64,000 bases of DNA from Paroedura picta. Its lineage: Eukaryota; Chordata; Lepidosauria; Squamata; Gekkonidae. The position numbers were made by a program, and so were the translations under genes. The notes below the pieces were generated by a model. The model saw only the letters and a list, made by a program, of their open reading frames with translations. It searched no databases and had not been told where the DNA came from. The stretch is taken from the NCBI RefSeq assembly GCF_049243985.1, contig NC_135384.1:11156501-11220500 (forward strand). Reading direction: 5' to 3'. Positions 54,810-64,000 of this stretch are shown one piece after another. The number at the start of each line of letters is the position of its first letter. Position 1 is the first letter of the stretch.

Positions 54810-56085
54810 TACATTTATTCAAGCAGATCCAGTTCCCATTCAGGTTGCAGTCAAAAGACGAGAAAGAACCCTAATCTAAAGATTATCTTCCCCACCACAA
54901 CTGGCCAATTACACCCTCTTAGCCTAGCCTACCTCACAGGGTTGTTATCAGAGGACAATGCTGGAGAGGAGAATGATATGAACTGCTTTTGGTCCCTTGG
55001 GAAAGGAAGATGGGGTTGAAATTAGATAAATATTGGCTGTACCCTGCACCAAATATGATGCTATCTATCTAGACTAGCCTTCATAGAGCCTCTGAGCAAA
55101 TAGTTCAGGGCTTTATGCAAACATCCTGCCCACATTTCCTTCTACACCTGCTACCTGGCCTTTGGAAATCCATGCTGCCACGGCAGGTAAATCACCTCAG
55201 TTACAATAAGCTCAAGAATCGGGAAGAAAAAGCCGCGTGGTGCCCGGCTGTGGCAGGGAAATTATTCCCGATACAATCACCTCAGTAACGATAAGGAAGC
55301 AAACTTATCTCTACAAAGCCCAGCCAACATTCCTCTTTGACCTTTGTACACAAGGGCAGGAAACATGTTCTATTCTTCATGACGGCAACATTCTTCAGGG
55401 CCCGTGGGAAGAAAGATTTTTGGCGCTGTAACGACGCACAGAGTTGCCATTCTGGAATACACGGGCGTTGAAAATATATTTTGTGCTGTTCCAGTGTTTC
55501 CTTTCCCACCACAAATATTTACTTTTCTCTAGCCCTCAATTGTCACAGAATTTCACACCGACTTTAAACCCATCTTTTCCAGATGGCGTTCATGGCCTGC
55601 TTTCCTGGACGCAGCCAGCAGAGGGCAATAGCTCACAACACTTAGAACATTTATGCAGCTGGCTGCTGGTGGCCATGAACATGGGTGTCTTGTGCAGAGG
55701 AATTCTTGGAGATCAATTCGTTTTAAAACAGGTGTTGTTTTCAACCAGTCCCACCACCTATATTTCAATTCCTGCAAAAGTGGATAAAAAGAGGCTCTGT
55801 GAAGTAAAGGCTAGGAAGGAAACTCAGAGGCAGAGCAGGGGTTTGAGCAGTTAATGTCCAGGGAAAGAGGAAATTAGAGGCAGGGCAGGTAGAGAATATG
55901 GCCAGAGGAGGGAGTCGGGGAAGGCAGGAAAAGAGATGGGGTCAAGATATAGCAGAAGAAGGAAGATCACAGCTGGATGGAAACGATCCTCTTGGAGAGA
56001 AAAATTAAACAGAAAAATAAGACCTCAGCTATTGACCATTCTGACCATTTAGTTCCTAACAAGTCCTAAAGCTACCCAGAAATAA
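54810..56085. other. Intergenic, no gene recognised
   Basis: A 136-codon frame (55444-55854) has no recognised product or splice context. GAAACTCAGAGGCAG-type purine-rich sequence at 55850-55960. Confidence 0.35.
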
Positions 56086-56091
56086 TAAAAA

Positions 56092-56480
56092 TAGCTCTAG
56101 CAATCACCAGAAACTCTGGTAGACTTTCTCAACCATGGTTTCATGAAACCCTGGGGTTTCTTGATGGCTTTGGAAGGGTTGCCCAAATGGATGTTAATTA
56201 ATTTTTAATATATTTTTTTAATTTTAAAATTCGTTAAACATGTATCGTGATATGGCCATGTTTACCCACCCCTCCCGAAATGTCCAATGATGGGCTTGGA
56301 GGGGGTGAGAAGGGGAGGGGTTGCGGGTAGGTGTGTACACAGCTACGGTTCCCATCCATATTCTACACAATCACACCACTTCTGGGGTTTTTTGAAGCCT
56401 GAAGAATGTTTCAAGGGGTTTCTCAGTGGTGAACAAGCTGAGAAAGGCTGCCATAGAGTTTCTGGTGATTGCTAGAGCTA
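56092..56480. repeat. Inverted-repeat element, sister of 49068-49402, with longer palindromic ends
   Basis: The element core (TTTCTCAACC..GCTGAGAAAGG) is enclosed by AGCTCTAGCAATCACCAGAA at the left and its complement TTCTGGTGATTGCTAGAGCT at the right. The inverted ends thus reach about 45 bp, longer than in the copy at 49068. No flanking duplication was found. Confidence 0.65.
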
Positions 56481-57253
56481 CCCTTGTCACATCTAGGTAA
56501 CTCTAGGCAAGCCTGAGCTCTGAGAGCCATAAGCAGAAGTGGAGAAAATTAGATTGTAGTTGTCATGGGTAGCCAAGGAGAAAGTAGGTCTGTGTTAAGC
56601 CTATCTCTAGGTCTAGAGTTCTTTCAACCTGAAAAAAGGGTCAGGGACAAGAAGGCACCCAGGGGCACAGGATAGCTCGGGCCATTTCTGTACAAAGATC
56701 CAGATCAGTTTTTTCCAGCTTGTCACTGGACTTCCAGCAGCAGTGTGTCAACCACAGTCCTTCCACCTGGTGCCTCTCTCCTTGCCTTTTTGTCATTCGC
56801 ATTGTTTTGTGCTTCCTTGGAAACATGCCTGTGATTGCAAAAGGATGCCAAACATACATTCACAAGAAAGCTTAAAAAGACGGACAAGCTGCCCTAGTTG
56901 TGGATACCTCAGAATAGATGTTACTGACTCAGATACACCAGTTCACCCCAGTATCTATTTTGAGGCACCGAGTCATTTGTTCTTTCCTTTGAGGTTTTGT
57001 TAGTGCACATTCAGTACGTTACAGTCGTGTTCTTGGGGAGAATGTCCGTCATGTGGTCACTGTCATTGCAGAGGTGGGCAAAGGGGAAAAAACTATGAGA
57101 AAAACCATGCAGAATGTGCATTCCCCAGTCACTCAACCTGCCTTGATTGTTCTTCATACCAGCACAAAATCCAAACAGCAATAAGCTTTTATGTGTTAAT
57201 AACTCTTTGAACACGGAACAGAATTTGACTTTTACACTTCTGTCAGATTAGGG

Positions 57254-57389
57254 CAGGAGTAGTCAAACTGCGGCCCTCCAGATGTCCATGGACTACAATT
57301 CCCATGAGCCCCTGCCAGCATTCGCTGGCAGGGGCGCATGAGAATTGTAGTCCATGGACATCTGAAGGGCCACAGTTTGAGTACCCCAG
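57254..57389. mobile_element. hAT-type palindromic MITE, 136 bp
   Basis: Perfect 8-bp duplication GATTAGGG (57246-57253 and 57390-57397). Arms are inverted repeats around CCAGCATTCGCTGG, each with the ACTACAATTC core. Confidence 0.9.
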
Positions 57390-57477
57390 GATTAGGGGAA
57401 TTCCTAGAATAGAACATCTGGATTCCCTTAAAGTCCAACAGCACAAAAGCAGGTTTTGTAGTAAATTAAGATTTTAA

Positions 57478-57818
57478 ACCAGCTTTTCTCAAGTTTTTAA
57501 CCATTTGGGAAACCCTGAAATGTTCCCCAGGTTTCCAGAAACCCAAGAAGTGGCGTGATTATGCAGAATATGGTTGAGAAGCACATTTGTGTATCCACCT
57601 GCCCAGGGCCCCTCACCTTCCCATCCCTTCCAGGTCCCTCATTGGTCATTTTGGGAGGGGGGGAAGGTGTTGACATAACCATATATGGTCATATCACCTG
57701 ATAAATATTTAACACATATAAAAATAAATATACAAAATTAACTTCTACCCATTTGGGAAACCCTTCCAAGTCCTTCAAGAAACCTCAGGGTTTCATGAAA
57801 CCTCGATTGAGAAAGCCA
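57478..57818 (-). repeat. Reverse copy of the TTTCTCAACC repeat
   Basis: Right edge AACCTCGATTGAGAAAGCC is the complement of GGCTTTCTCAATCGAGGTT, as in the left edge of 49068-49402. ATGGTCATATCACCTGATAA and CATTTGGGAAACCCTTCCAA align too. Confidence 0.65.
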
Positions 57819-57961
57819 ATATTGGACAAAAGAAATGCGATACACAATGCAAAAAATCCTAATCATTCCTGTGTAACTTCACCTACCTGATAAGAGTGGG
57901 AATTATTACACAGGTATGATTTGGATTTTTGCACAGATTGCACTCTTATAAGGTAGGGGAA

Positions 57962-58272
57962 AGAGCCTCTTGTGGTGCAAGAGTGGTAAGGCAGCAGACA
58001 TGCAGTCTGAAGCTCTGCCCATGAGGCTTTGAATTCGATCCCAGCAGCCAGTTCAAGGTTGACTCAGCCTTCCATCCTTTCAAGGTCGGTAAAATACTCA
58101 AAATACTCATAAAATACCCGGCTTGCTGGGGCGTAAACGGTAATGACTGGGGAAGGCACTGGCAAACCACCCCGTATTGAGTCTGCCATGAAAACGCTGG
58201 AGGGTGTCACCCCAAGGGTCAGACATGACCGGTGCTTGCACAGGGGATACCTTTACCTTTACCTTTACCTTT
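57962..58272 (+). mobile_element. tRNA-derived SINE with 12-bp target duplication
   Basis: Flanked by AAGGTAGGGGAA (57950-57961) and AAGGTAGGCGAA (58273-58284), one mismatch. GAGCCTCTTGTGGTGCAAG, TGGTAAGGCAGCAGACATG, GAATTCGATCCCAGCAG, CATGAAAACGCTGGAGGGTG and repeated CCTTTA at the 3' end. Same family as 29992-30277. Confidence 0.9.
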
Positions 58273-58289
58273 AAGGTAGGCGAAGAATC

Positions 58290-59040
58290 TGAATGAAAGG
58301 TTAAAGGTTTACTGCTCTGAAAATCTGCAGTAGTGGGCCTGATTAGCCATACTCCTTTGGACTGTCTGTTTCGATGTTACGGAGGTTGATTTTTGGCACT
58401 GATTATTTTATGCTTGTTACACTCACTGTTTGATTGTGTAATTGCTTGACTGGTGGTTATTCTTTGGATTCTGGAGGCTGCTTTAAAGGCCATGTTGGGT
58501 AGAAAGGTGGGGGGAGAAGACACTTTCCAAATAAACATGGTTTAAAAAACGTAAACATGCTAGATTTATATTTATTATTAAAATACGACTTCAAGCCAGC
58601 TACAAAATTCAGACCATTTAAAAAACCATAATCCAGCAAATTGGGATTGCGTACAAATGGCCAACAATAAAAACACAATCAAATTTTTTAAACATTATAA
58701 AACTATAAAAACATGTCAAGATTACCTAAGGTGAATTTCCAATAGGACGGCTTTGTCATACTTTGCATGCTGTGGCATAGGTAAAGATGCTAGTTGAGGG
58801 CTCACGTTTTCTTGTGCCGAAAAAGTGCCTAACGTGGTATTAGCTGCAAAATTGTACTACTTAAGGCAATCTCGTTTTAACTTCTTTAAAAATGTTTTAG
58901 GCCTGTTGCTCTTGTCTGCCATTTCAAACAGGTATGCAGAGTGTAAGAAGCGAGAAAAGGTGGGAGATGAAAGCGAGACAGGAAGAAGCTGAGGAATGGC
59001 CGGAGGCACGATAATTTTTAGAACTACGCCGTTATGCTGC
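58290..59040. other. Intergenic, no gene recognised
   Basis: Possible 3' flank of the butyrophilin-like gene on -. CTGCTTTAAAGGCCATGTTG is repeat-like; no coding frame. Confidence 0.35.
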
Positions 59041-59054
59041 CGCAATGCTATTTT

Positions 59055-59349
59055 TTTTAAGAGCCTCTTGTGGCGCAGAGTGGTAAGGCAGCAGACATGC
59101 AGTCTGAAGCTCTGCCCATGAGGCTGGGAGTTTAATCCCAGCAGCCGGCTCAAGGTCGACTCAGCCTTCCATCCTTCCGAGGTCGGTAAAATGAGTACCC
59201 AGCTTGCTGGGGGGTAAAACGGTAATGACTGGGGAAGGCACTGGCAAACCACCCTGTATTGAGTCTGCCATGAAAACGCTAGAGGGCGTCACCCCGAGGG
59301 TCAGACATGACCTGGTGCTTGCACAGGGGATACCTTTACCTTTACGTTT
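59055..59349 (+). mobile_element. tRNA-derived SINE inserted at the stop codon of the B30.2 exon
   Basis: Flanked by the 11-bp duplication AATGCTATTTT (59044-59054 and 59350-59360). The right copy contains CTA, the complement of the TAG stop at 59354-59356. Body as in the sister copies, with B-box-like GAGTTTAATCCCAGCAGCC. In the gene's own direction it lies in the 3'UTR, just after the stop. Confidence 0.9.
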
Positions 59350-59353
59350 AATG

Positions 59354-62300
59354 CTATTTTATTTGAAATGCGGTAATGCCCTTAAACTTGTGCTTCTTCT
59401 CTTCAGTGTGTATTTGATTATTCTTCTCTTGCGAGTTATCTGCTATTCCTGGTTCTGCATTTTCATCACTGCTGGAACTGAAGGGGAAAATTTGACCTCC
59501 TAATTGTGAAGGGGAATCCCAGTCCCTGTTGGGGCAGATGACGAGGGGGTGCACATTGTCTCCCACTTCAGAGTGACCCGGACTGAAGCATGGATACAAC
59601 TTCTCAGAAGTTCCTATTGGATTCTTCATGATGGCTGACCTGTTGTTTACATTATAAAATAACAAGAAGTCTTCTTCCCAGTCCAGGTAAACCCCAACCA
59701 TTTCAGGCTTACGAGAATGACTACTGATCTGACAATCTGCCTCTTCAGGGTAATATTTTCCATTCGACTTTCGCAGGGACCAGTATCCTTTCTCCGGGGG
59801 TGCTTCAAACTTCTTTGTTTTCAACCAGTCCCTTGTGGCCTTTGTCATTACCCCTATTTCCCACTCTGGTTTGCTTCCCACCCATACCTGCCAGTATTGT
59901 CTCCCTTTCTTAAACCCCTCTTTTCCTACTGCAATCAGGGCTTCAGCCATGGTAGTGGCATTTGACGACGTGGGCTTGTGTTGCACTTTAGTGCAGTCTG
60001 CAGACACTGCAAGTTCAAAATGCTTATAGCTTGGATCCAGATGGATGGGAACTGGAGGAGAAACCAAAACTTGTAAGCCAAGAGTGTATTACCAAAGCGA
60101 CATGGACTATAGGGAGAGAAACGTAAAGCAGTGGTCCCCAACCCCTGGTCCAGGGACCGGTCCCAGTCTGTGGATCAGTCGGTACCGGGCCATGGCTCCT
60201 CCTCTCTGGCTGCTGCCTTGGGGGCTGCCCTGCCCCTCTGCTGCCGGCTCACCTTTGGTGCTCTCCAGCGGCCGCCATGGCTGGGGCTCCCCCTCGGCGT
60301 GGCACTGCGCAGCTACTGCTGGCAATGCCTCCCAGCAGGTGGCGGGAAGTCAGGGGTGCCAGCGGGAAAGCAAGTGGAGCAGGGGCTCAGGCAGCAACAA
60401 TGTCCCTCGGCAAAAGACTACCCCCCCCCCAGGCCTCAGTAAAATTGTCAAGAGTTGACCGGTCCCCGGTGATAAAAAGGTTGGGGACCACTGACTTAAA
60501 GGGTATGACTAGAATGAAGTGTCCATTGCATCCCTGATCAGAATTCCAGATGCCACATCTGCTTTTATGAATTAAGAAAGAGGCATCTCCCTTACCCTAG
60601 CAGTTGCTAAAAGATGTCCATTGGTTTAAGGGCAGACATCCTGGGGTAGTTCAACACATCACAGTTGCAGTGGGATATAATGGTGCAATCCACACATTTT
60701 AGAAATGTGTATAGAGCTTTTAAACACAATTACATGTGATACAAGAAAGCCTAATTGACCCTGGATATCCTGACACATGTACTTAGGTATTTAAAGAAGC
60801 ATATTACAAACATGTATGTTTCACTTCTATACTTTCTTCTTTCCTGTGGGAAACACCAATGGAACACTAGCTTTTCCAACAGCAATTGTTACATGATGCA
60901 CTATCCATGGACCAACTCATGCTTGGACCATGGACCATGTTGACCATGTTGGCTTAGGTGGCCACCCTAACCCACCCCAACAACAAACCGCACTTACCTA
61001 GGTCGCTTTGAGCCCTCTTAAAGTCTGCAAAGCAAAAGCATGGAAGATGATCAGGATATTCATTTTACATCATCTGCAGAACAAGTAGTCATTGGGGAGG
61101 TGGATTAATTTGATGTGGTAGATAGCTTGCAGGGAAGGAGTTGCTTGGCATTGATCTAGACATTTGAGATTTCTTTCCGGCTGTTCCAATAGGTGAGCAG
61201 GAGGGGGAAAGTATTAAGCTGGATACAGCCATCTTTGTTGCTCAGTCTCACTGAATCCCTCCTGTACCTAAGTTTCTGTCCCACGCAACTCTTGCCCAGG
61301 TGGTTCCGATGATGTCAATCACAATTTTTTGAGGGGATCAAAGGGTTGGATCCATTTTAATTGGTTGGATCCAAATTCACATCTCTCCATGAGATACCTG
61401 ATTCAAGAATGGCTCTCGGGGTGAAAACAACGAGCAGGGCTTGGTCACAAAGAAACCTAGGTTTTAAACAAATCAAAGGACCAACCTGCACCCCAAACAG
61501 ATAATGAATTATAGTATACTAGAAATCAAGCCTGTTGTATGTTAAATACAGCGGATGCAAGCATCATTCCTGGGCGGCCCCCCCTGGCACGGCAGCGCCT
61601 CTCCCCCCTTCCCCCCGGGACCCCATCTGCAGCACAAGGAAAGGAGCAGGGTCCCTGCTCCTTTCCCAGGCAGGGAAGCCTTGTTTTCCACTCCCCTCCT
61701 GCCCCAGGCCCCGGCTTCCCGGCTGATAAAAGAGCAGGGCTGCTGCGTCTCCGATGTGGCATCCCTGTTCCCTTTCCAGCTGGGAAGCCTCGTTTCCCCC
61801 CCTCCCACCTCAGGCTTCGGGTTCCTGGCGGGGAAAGGAGCTGGGGCACCGCATCTCCAGCGCAGGGAAGGCTCGTTTATTGGCGCCCTGCCGCCCCTGG
61901 CTCCGGGTACCTTGTTGGAGCCAAGCTCCAAAGCAAGCGTGTTCTTGTAATGGTGGCAGTTGGCAGCAGGCGGGCGACTTCGTGGGCTGGGCGGGCAGTT
62001 CTGGGCTGAGGGGGCCAATTGGGAGCCAATTGTGTGTGGCTCCTGATTGGCCCCCTGGCCCAAGACTGATAATCGGGGGGTCAATTGGGAAGCCCTTTGC
62101 GCCTCCCGATTAGAACCCCTGATTGTCAGTCCTGGGCCAAGGGCCAATGGGCTCTGTTCCCCATCCCGGACTCTGCCCACCCCCCATGCTCTTACTGCTT
62201 TATTTATACTGCTCCTGTGGAGTGGTTACAGATGCTTTATTTAGAGGGGTACAAAGAAAAAAAGAAATATTACATATCATATGTACTACAAAACTGCTAT

Positions 62301-63122
62301 TTAGCTATTTAGAAAAAGGATAGACATGGAACCTGCATTTAGCAATACATACGGTGTTCTTGTACATCACTTTAATGTTTTAGACCACCTACTGCATTTC
62401 CCTTTAGTCTACAGATCATTTATTTGTTTTCATCTCATCTTATACTTGTCAGTCTAGTCTAGAATTGTTGATTTGTTGTGTGCCAAATTATGTAAGTTTT
62501 CCCCTTGTCCCATATACCATCAATTTACCTATCTAGTCTGTAATTGTTGTTGTTATGTGCGAAGTTGTGTCCGACCCATCGCGACCCCATGGGCAATGAT
62601 CCTCCAGGCCTTCCTGTCCTCTACCATTCCCTGGAGTCCATTTAAGTTTGCACCTCCTGCTTCGGTGACTCCATCCAGCCACCTCATTCTCTGTCGCCCC
62701 CTTCTTCTTTTGCCCTCGATCGCTCCCAGCATTAGGCTCTTCTCCCGGGAGTCCTTTCTTCTCATGAGGTGGCCAAAGTATTTGAGTTTCATCTTCAGGA
62801 TCTGGCCTTCTAAAGAGCAATCAGGCCTGATCTCCTCTAGGACTGACCGGTTTGTTCGCCTTGCAGTCCAAGGGACTCGCAAGAGTCTTCTCCAGTCTGT
62901 AATACCCTATCTATTAATGTACTTAGTTGAGTACAACATGTATTCAAAATAGATTATTTTCACACCCTCATGTGCTGTGAAGGCAGTCAGGTAGGCTGGT
63001 GCATCCCCCTTGCTCTGCTGCTCAGATCAAAAGAGATCATTTTAACATAACCATTTAAGAGATAACGATTTAAGACACAATAATGTCATACAGAGACTTA
63101 CCGAACTCAGATTGTCTTCTTT
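59354..63122 (-). CDS. Butyrophilin-like protein, 3' part: two mini-exons and a B30.2 (PRY-SPRY) exon; gene continues beyond the right edge
   Basis: Last exon 60051-59354 (PRY-SPRY, 232 codons with stop), preceded by a 27-bp exon 61024-60998 and a 21-bp exon 63122-63102. All have AG/GT borders and phase 1, so they read xRRQSEF-DFKRAQSDL-VPIHLDPSYKHFELAVS. Tiny phase-1 exons just before the B30.2 exon are typical of butyrophilins. PRY: LDPSYKHFELAVSADCTKV. SPRY: GRQYWQVWVGSKPEWEIGV, VGVYLDWEEDFLLFYNV, LYPCFSPG, LVICPNRDWD. A tail of about 50 polar residues follows. The V-type Ig and membrane exons are not in the window, so topology is inferred. B30.2 domains bind protein or phosphoantigen ligands. 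A TRIM gene is the alternative; the mini-exons argue for butyrophilin. Confidence 0.8.
60129..60493. mobile_element. hAT-type nonautonomous element in the butyrophilin-like intron
   Basis: Ends CAGTGGTCCCCAACCCC and GGTTGGGGACCACTG are inverted repeats, the well-known hAT end sequence. Flanked by ACGTAAAG (60121-60128) and ACTTAAAG (60494-60501), an 8-bp duplication with one mismatch. The core is GC-rich with CCGGTCCC motifs and no transposase. Confidence 0.85.
61215..61345 (+). repeat. Unclassified dispersed repeat
   Basis: TCTCACTGAATCCCTCC, CCCACGCAACTCTTGCCCAG and GGTTGGATCC recur in variant forms at 39880-40080, 52020-52140 and 54275-54365. Confidence 0.35.
61520..62110. repeat. GC-rich repeat with diverged internal units
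   Basis: Starts near a short hairpin (GCCTGTTGTATGTTAAATAC paired with CAGCGGATGC) and holds several similar units (GGAAAGGAGCAGGG, CAGGCAGGGAAGCCTTG, CCAGCTGGGAAGCCTCG, GGGAAAGGAGCTGGGG, GCGCAGGGAAGGCTCG). Long open frames occur on both strands, but they reflect composition. Class unknown; it lies in an intron of the butyrophilin-like gene. Confidence 0.45.
62544..62895 (-). mobile_element. RTE-BovB LINE, 3' end with ORF2 C-terminus
   Basis: On - a 109-codon frame (62553-62882) reads RVPWTARRTNRSVLEEIR, ILKMKLKYFGHLMRRKDS, KRRRGRQRMRWLDGV and EDRKAWRIIAHGVAMGRT, closely matching the copy at 41800-42165. It is 5'-truncated. Confidence 0.9.
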
Positions 63123-63930
63123 CTGAAATAGAAAGATTTGGTGTTAGTATTGTGGGAAACACAGTACAACAAGCAACCAAGACAAGAACCTGTGTTGGCT
63201 CTAAACATCAACGTGAATAAAGTTCATGCAGAGAAACTTGTGTAAAATATCTTCTTTATTTATTCTGATAAACCGCAGTTGCTCTCTCTTTTGAATTCTT
63301 CTTCAGGCAAGGTCTAAAACATACAATATAACAATTACAAACAGATAGGAACACATACAAAAAGATGGGACACCAAAAACAGGAAAGCAATACCCTCCAG
63401 TTACCTAATATTATCTTGTCTGAAGAAGAATTCAAAAGAGAGAGTGACAGTGGAAACCCTGCCACGAGGTTTATCAGAATAAAGAAAGAAGATATTTTAC
63501 ATAAGTTTCTCTGCATGAACTTTATTCATGTTGATGTTTAGAGCCAAAACAGGTTCATGTTTTGATTGCTTTATATTGTGGGGCCAAAATCCTTAATTGC
63601 GGGTGGGGATATAGGGTGGTACTGGAGGTCAAGCCCCCCCATTTGCCGTGTAGTGGCCTGGATCATGTCCGTTTTTTCTGCAGACACTTCTTTCATGTGC
63701 TTCAACGACAGACAGGTAGCCTGGTGCATTCTCCTTGCCCTTCTGCTCAGATCAGAACAGATCTTTTTAAGGTAATGTTTTAAGAGATAATGATTTTGGA
63801 TACAATCAAATCATTGGACACCTTACGTAATTCCACTTGCACATGGTGTTAGCATTGTGGGGCCAAAAACCTTAATTGCAGGTGGGGGATATGGGGTGGT
63901 ACGGGAGGGCATGCCCCCTCTTTACCTAGA
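62950..63930. repeat. Tandem duplication of an intron-exon unit (about 280-300 bp, two copies)
   Basis: GTAGGCTGGTGCAT (62991) recurs as GTAGCCTGGTGCAT (63716). Both are followed by CTGCTCAGATCA and AAGAGATAA-GATTT, and then by GGTGTTAG-ATTGTGGG. GGCCAAAATCCTTAATTGC (63582) recurs as GGCCAAAAACCTTAATTGC (63861). Copy 1 contains the 21-bp mini-exon (63102-63122). Copy 2 keeps the donor (63822-63827) but has lost the acceptor through a deletion of about 20 bp. Confidence 0.75.
63157..63573. mobile_element. 417-bp fold-back element inserted in copy 1 of the tandem unit
   Basis: The arms (about 63170-63303 and 63423-63573) are inverted repeats: TAAACATCAACGTGAATAAA, GTTCATGCAGAGAAACTTG, AAATATCTTC and TTCTGATAAACC at the left return as complements at the right. 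The flanks share the 9-bp TATTGTGGG (63148-63156 and 63574-63582). A 9-bp duplication with long inverted ends suggests a Mutator-like nonautonomous element, but the outermost bases do not pair well, so the class is tentative. Confidence 0.65.
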
Positions 63931-64000
63931 TAAAAAAGGTGCAGTGAAGATTCATTTGGAGCTACTCACTTGTTTGGTGTGACTGGTCCACCAAAAAACA

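Noticed and set aside
61526-62180. Open frames of 107-212 codons
   Set aside because: They lie in a GC-rich repeat, on both strands, with no domain.
1-64000. Endogenous retroviruses or other virus-like fossils
   Set aside because: No frames resembling retroviral gag, pol or env, and no paired LTRs, were noticed; this was a reading by eye, so small remnants may be missed.
1-64000. CRISPR arrays, bacterial operons or prophage
   Set aside because: No regular short repeats with spacers; the genes are spliced vertebrate genes.
63969-64000. A further exon of the butyrophilin-like gene at the right edge (donor-like CTCAC at 63965-63969)
   Set aside because: Only about 30 bp are visible, the acceptor is outside and the translation is not recognisable.

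Overview
The window is nuclear DNA of a vertebrate, most likely a squamate reptile. The genes are spliced and vertebrate-like. The repeats include RTE-BovB LINE ends, tRNA-derived and 5S-rRNA-derived SINEs, CR1/L2-type LINE 3' ends, and a palindromic hAT-type MITE with perfect 8-bp target duplications. I cannot name the species.
Layout, left to right. (1) ATF5 on + (about 940-3175): two coding exons, 273 codons, with an overlapping upstream ORF that fits its known translational control. (2) LIG1 on - (about 3240-20100): all 26 coding exons can be placed and the phases close, giving 924 residues. A GC-rich promoter at 19.55-20.2 kb carries two ZNF143-like motifs. ATF5 and LIG1 are tail-to-tail, with poly(A) signals only about 100 bp apart. 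(3) A FAR1-like/SWIM zinc-finger gene, best read as ZSWIM9, on - (23286-27.5 kb): two coding exons, a CpG-rich 5' region and 539 residues. Linkage to LIG1 matches mammalian 19q13.3. (4) A SCAN-C2H2 zinc-finger gene on - (32319-37242, probable first exon at 45.22 kb in a second CpG-rich region): 482 residues, two intact fingers and two eroded ones. (5) About 13 kb of repeat-rich DNA (46-59.3 kb) with no convincing gene. (6) The 3' part of a butyrophilin-like gene on - (59354 to beyond the right edge): a PRY-SPRY (B30.2) exon preceded by a 27-bp and a 21-bp phase-1 mini-exon.
The genes are not an operon or a pathway. ATF5 is a stress-response bZIP factor and LIG1 the replicative DNA ligase. ZSWIM9 and the SCAN-ZNF are nuclear proteins of poorly known role. 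The B30.2 gene is probably immune or cell-surface related.
I found no clearly new molecular system. The most interesting signals are: the hAT MITE that carries two inverted ACTACAATTCCCA motifs (ZNF143-like) in every full copy; the tandem duplication of the mini-exon unit of the butyrophilin-like gene, with a fold-back element inserted in one copy; the SCAN protein that keeps sequence upstream of the SCAN domain resembling the other half of a capsid; the ATF5 uORF; and a SINE whose target-site duplication contains the stop codon of the B30.2 exon. No LTR or viral fossil was recognised.
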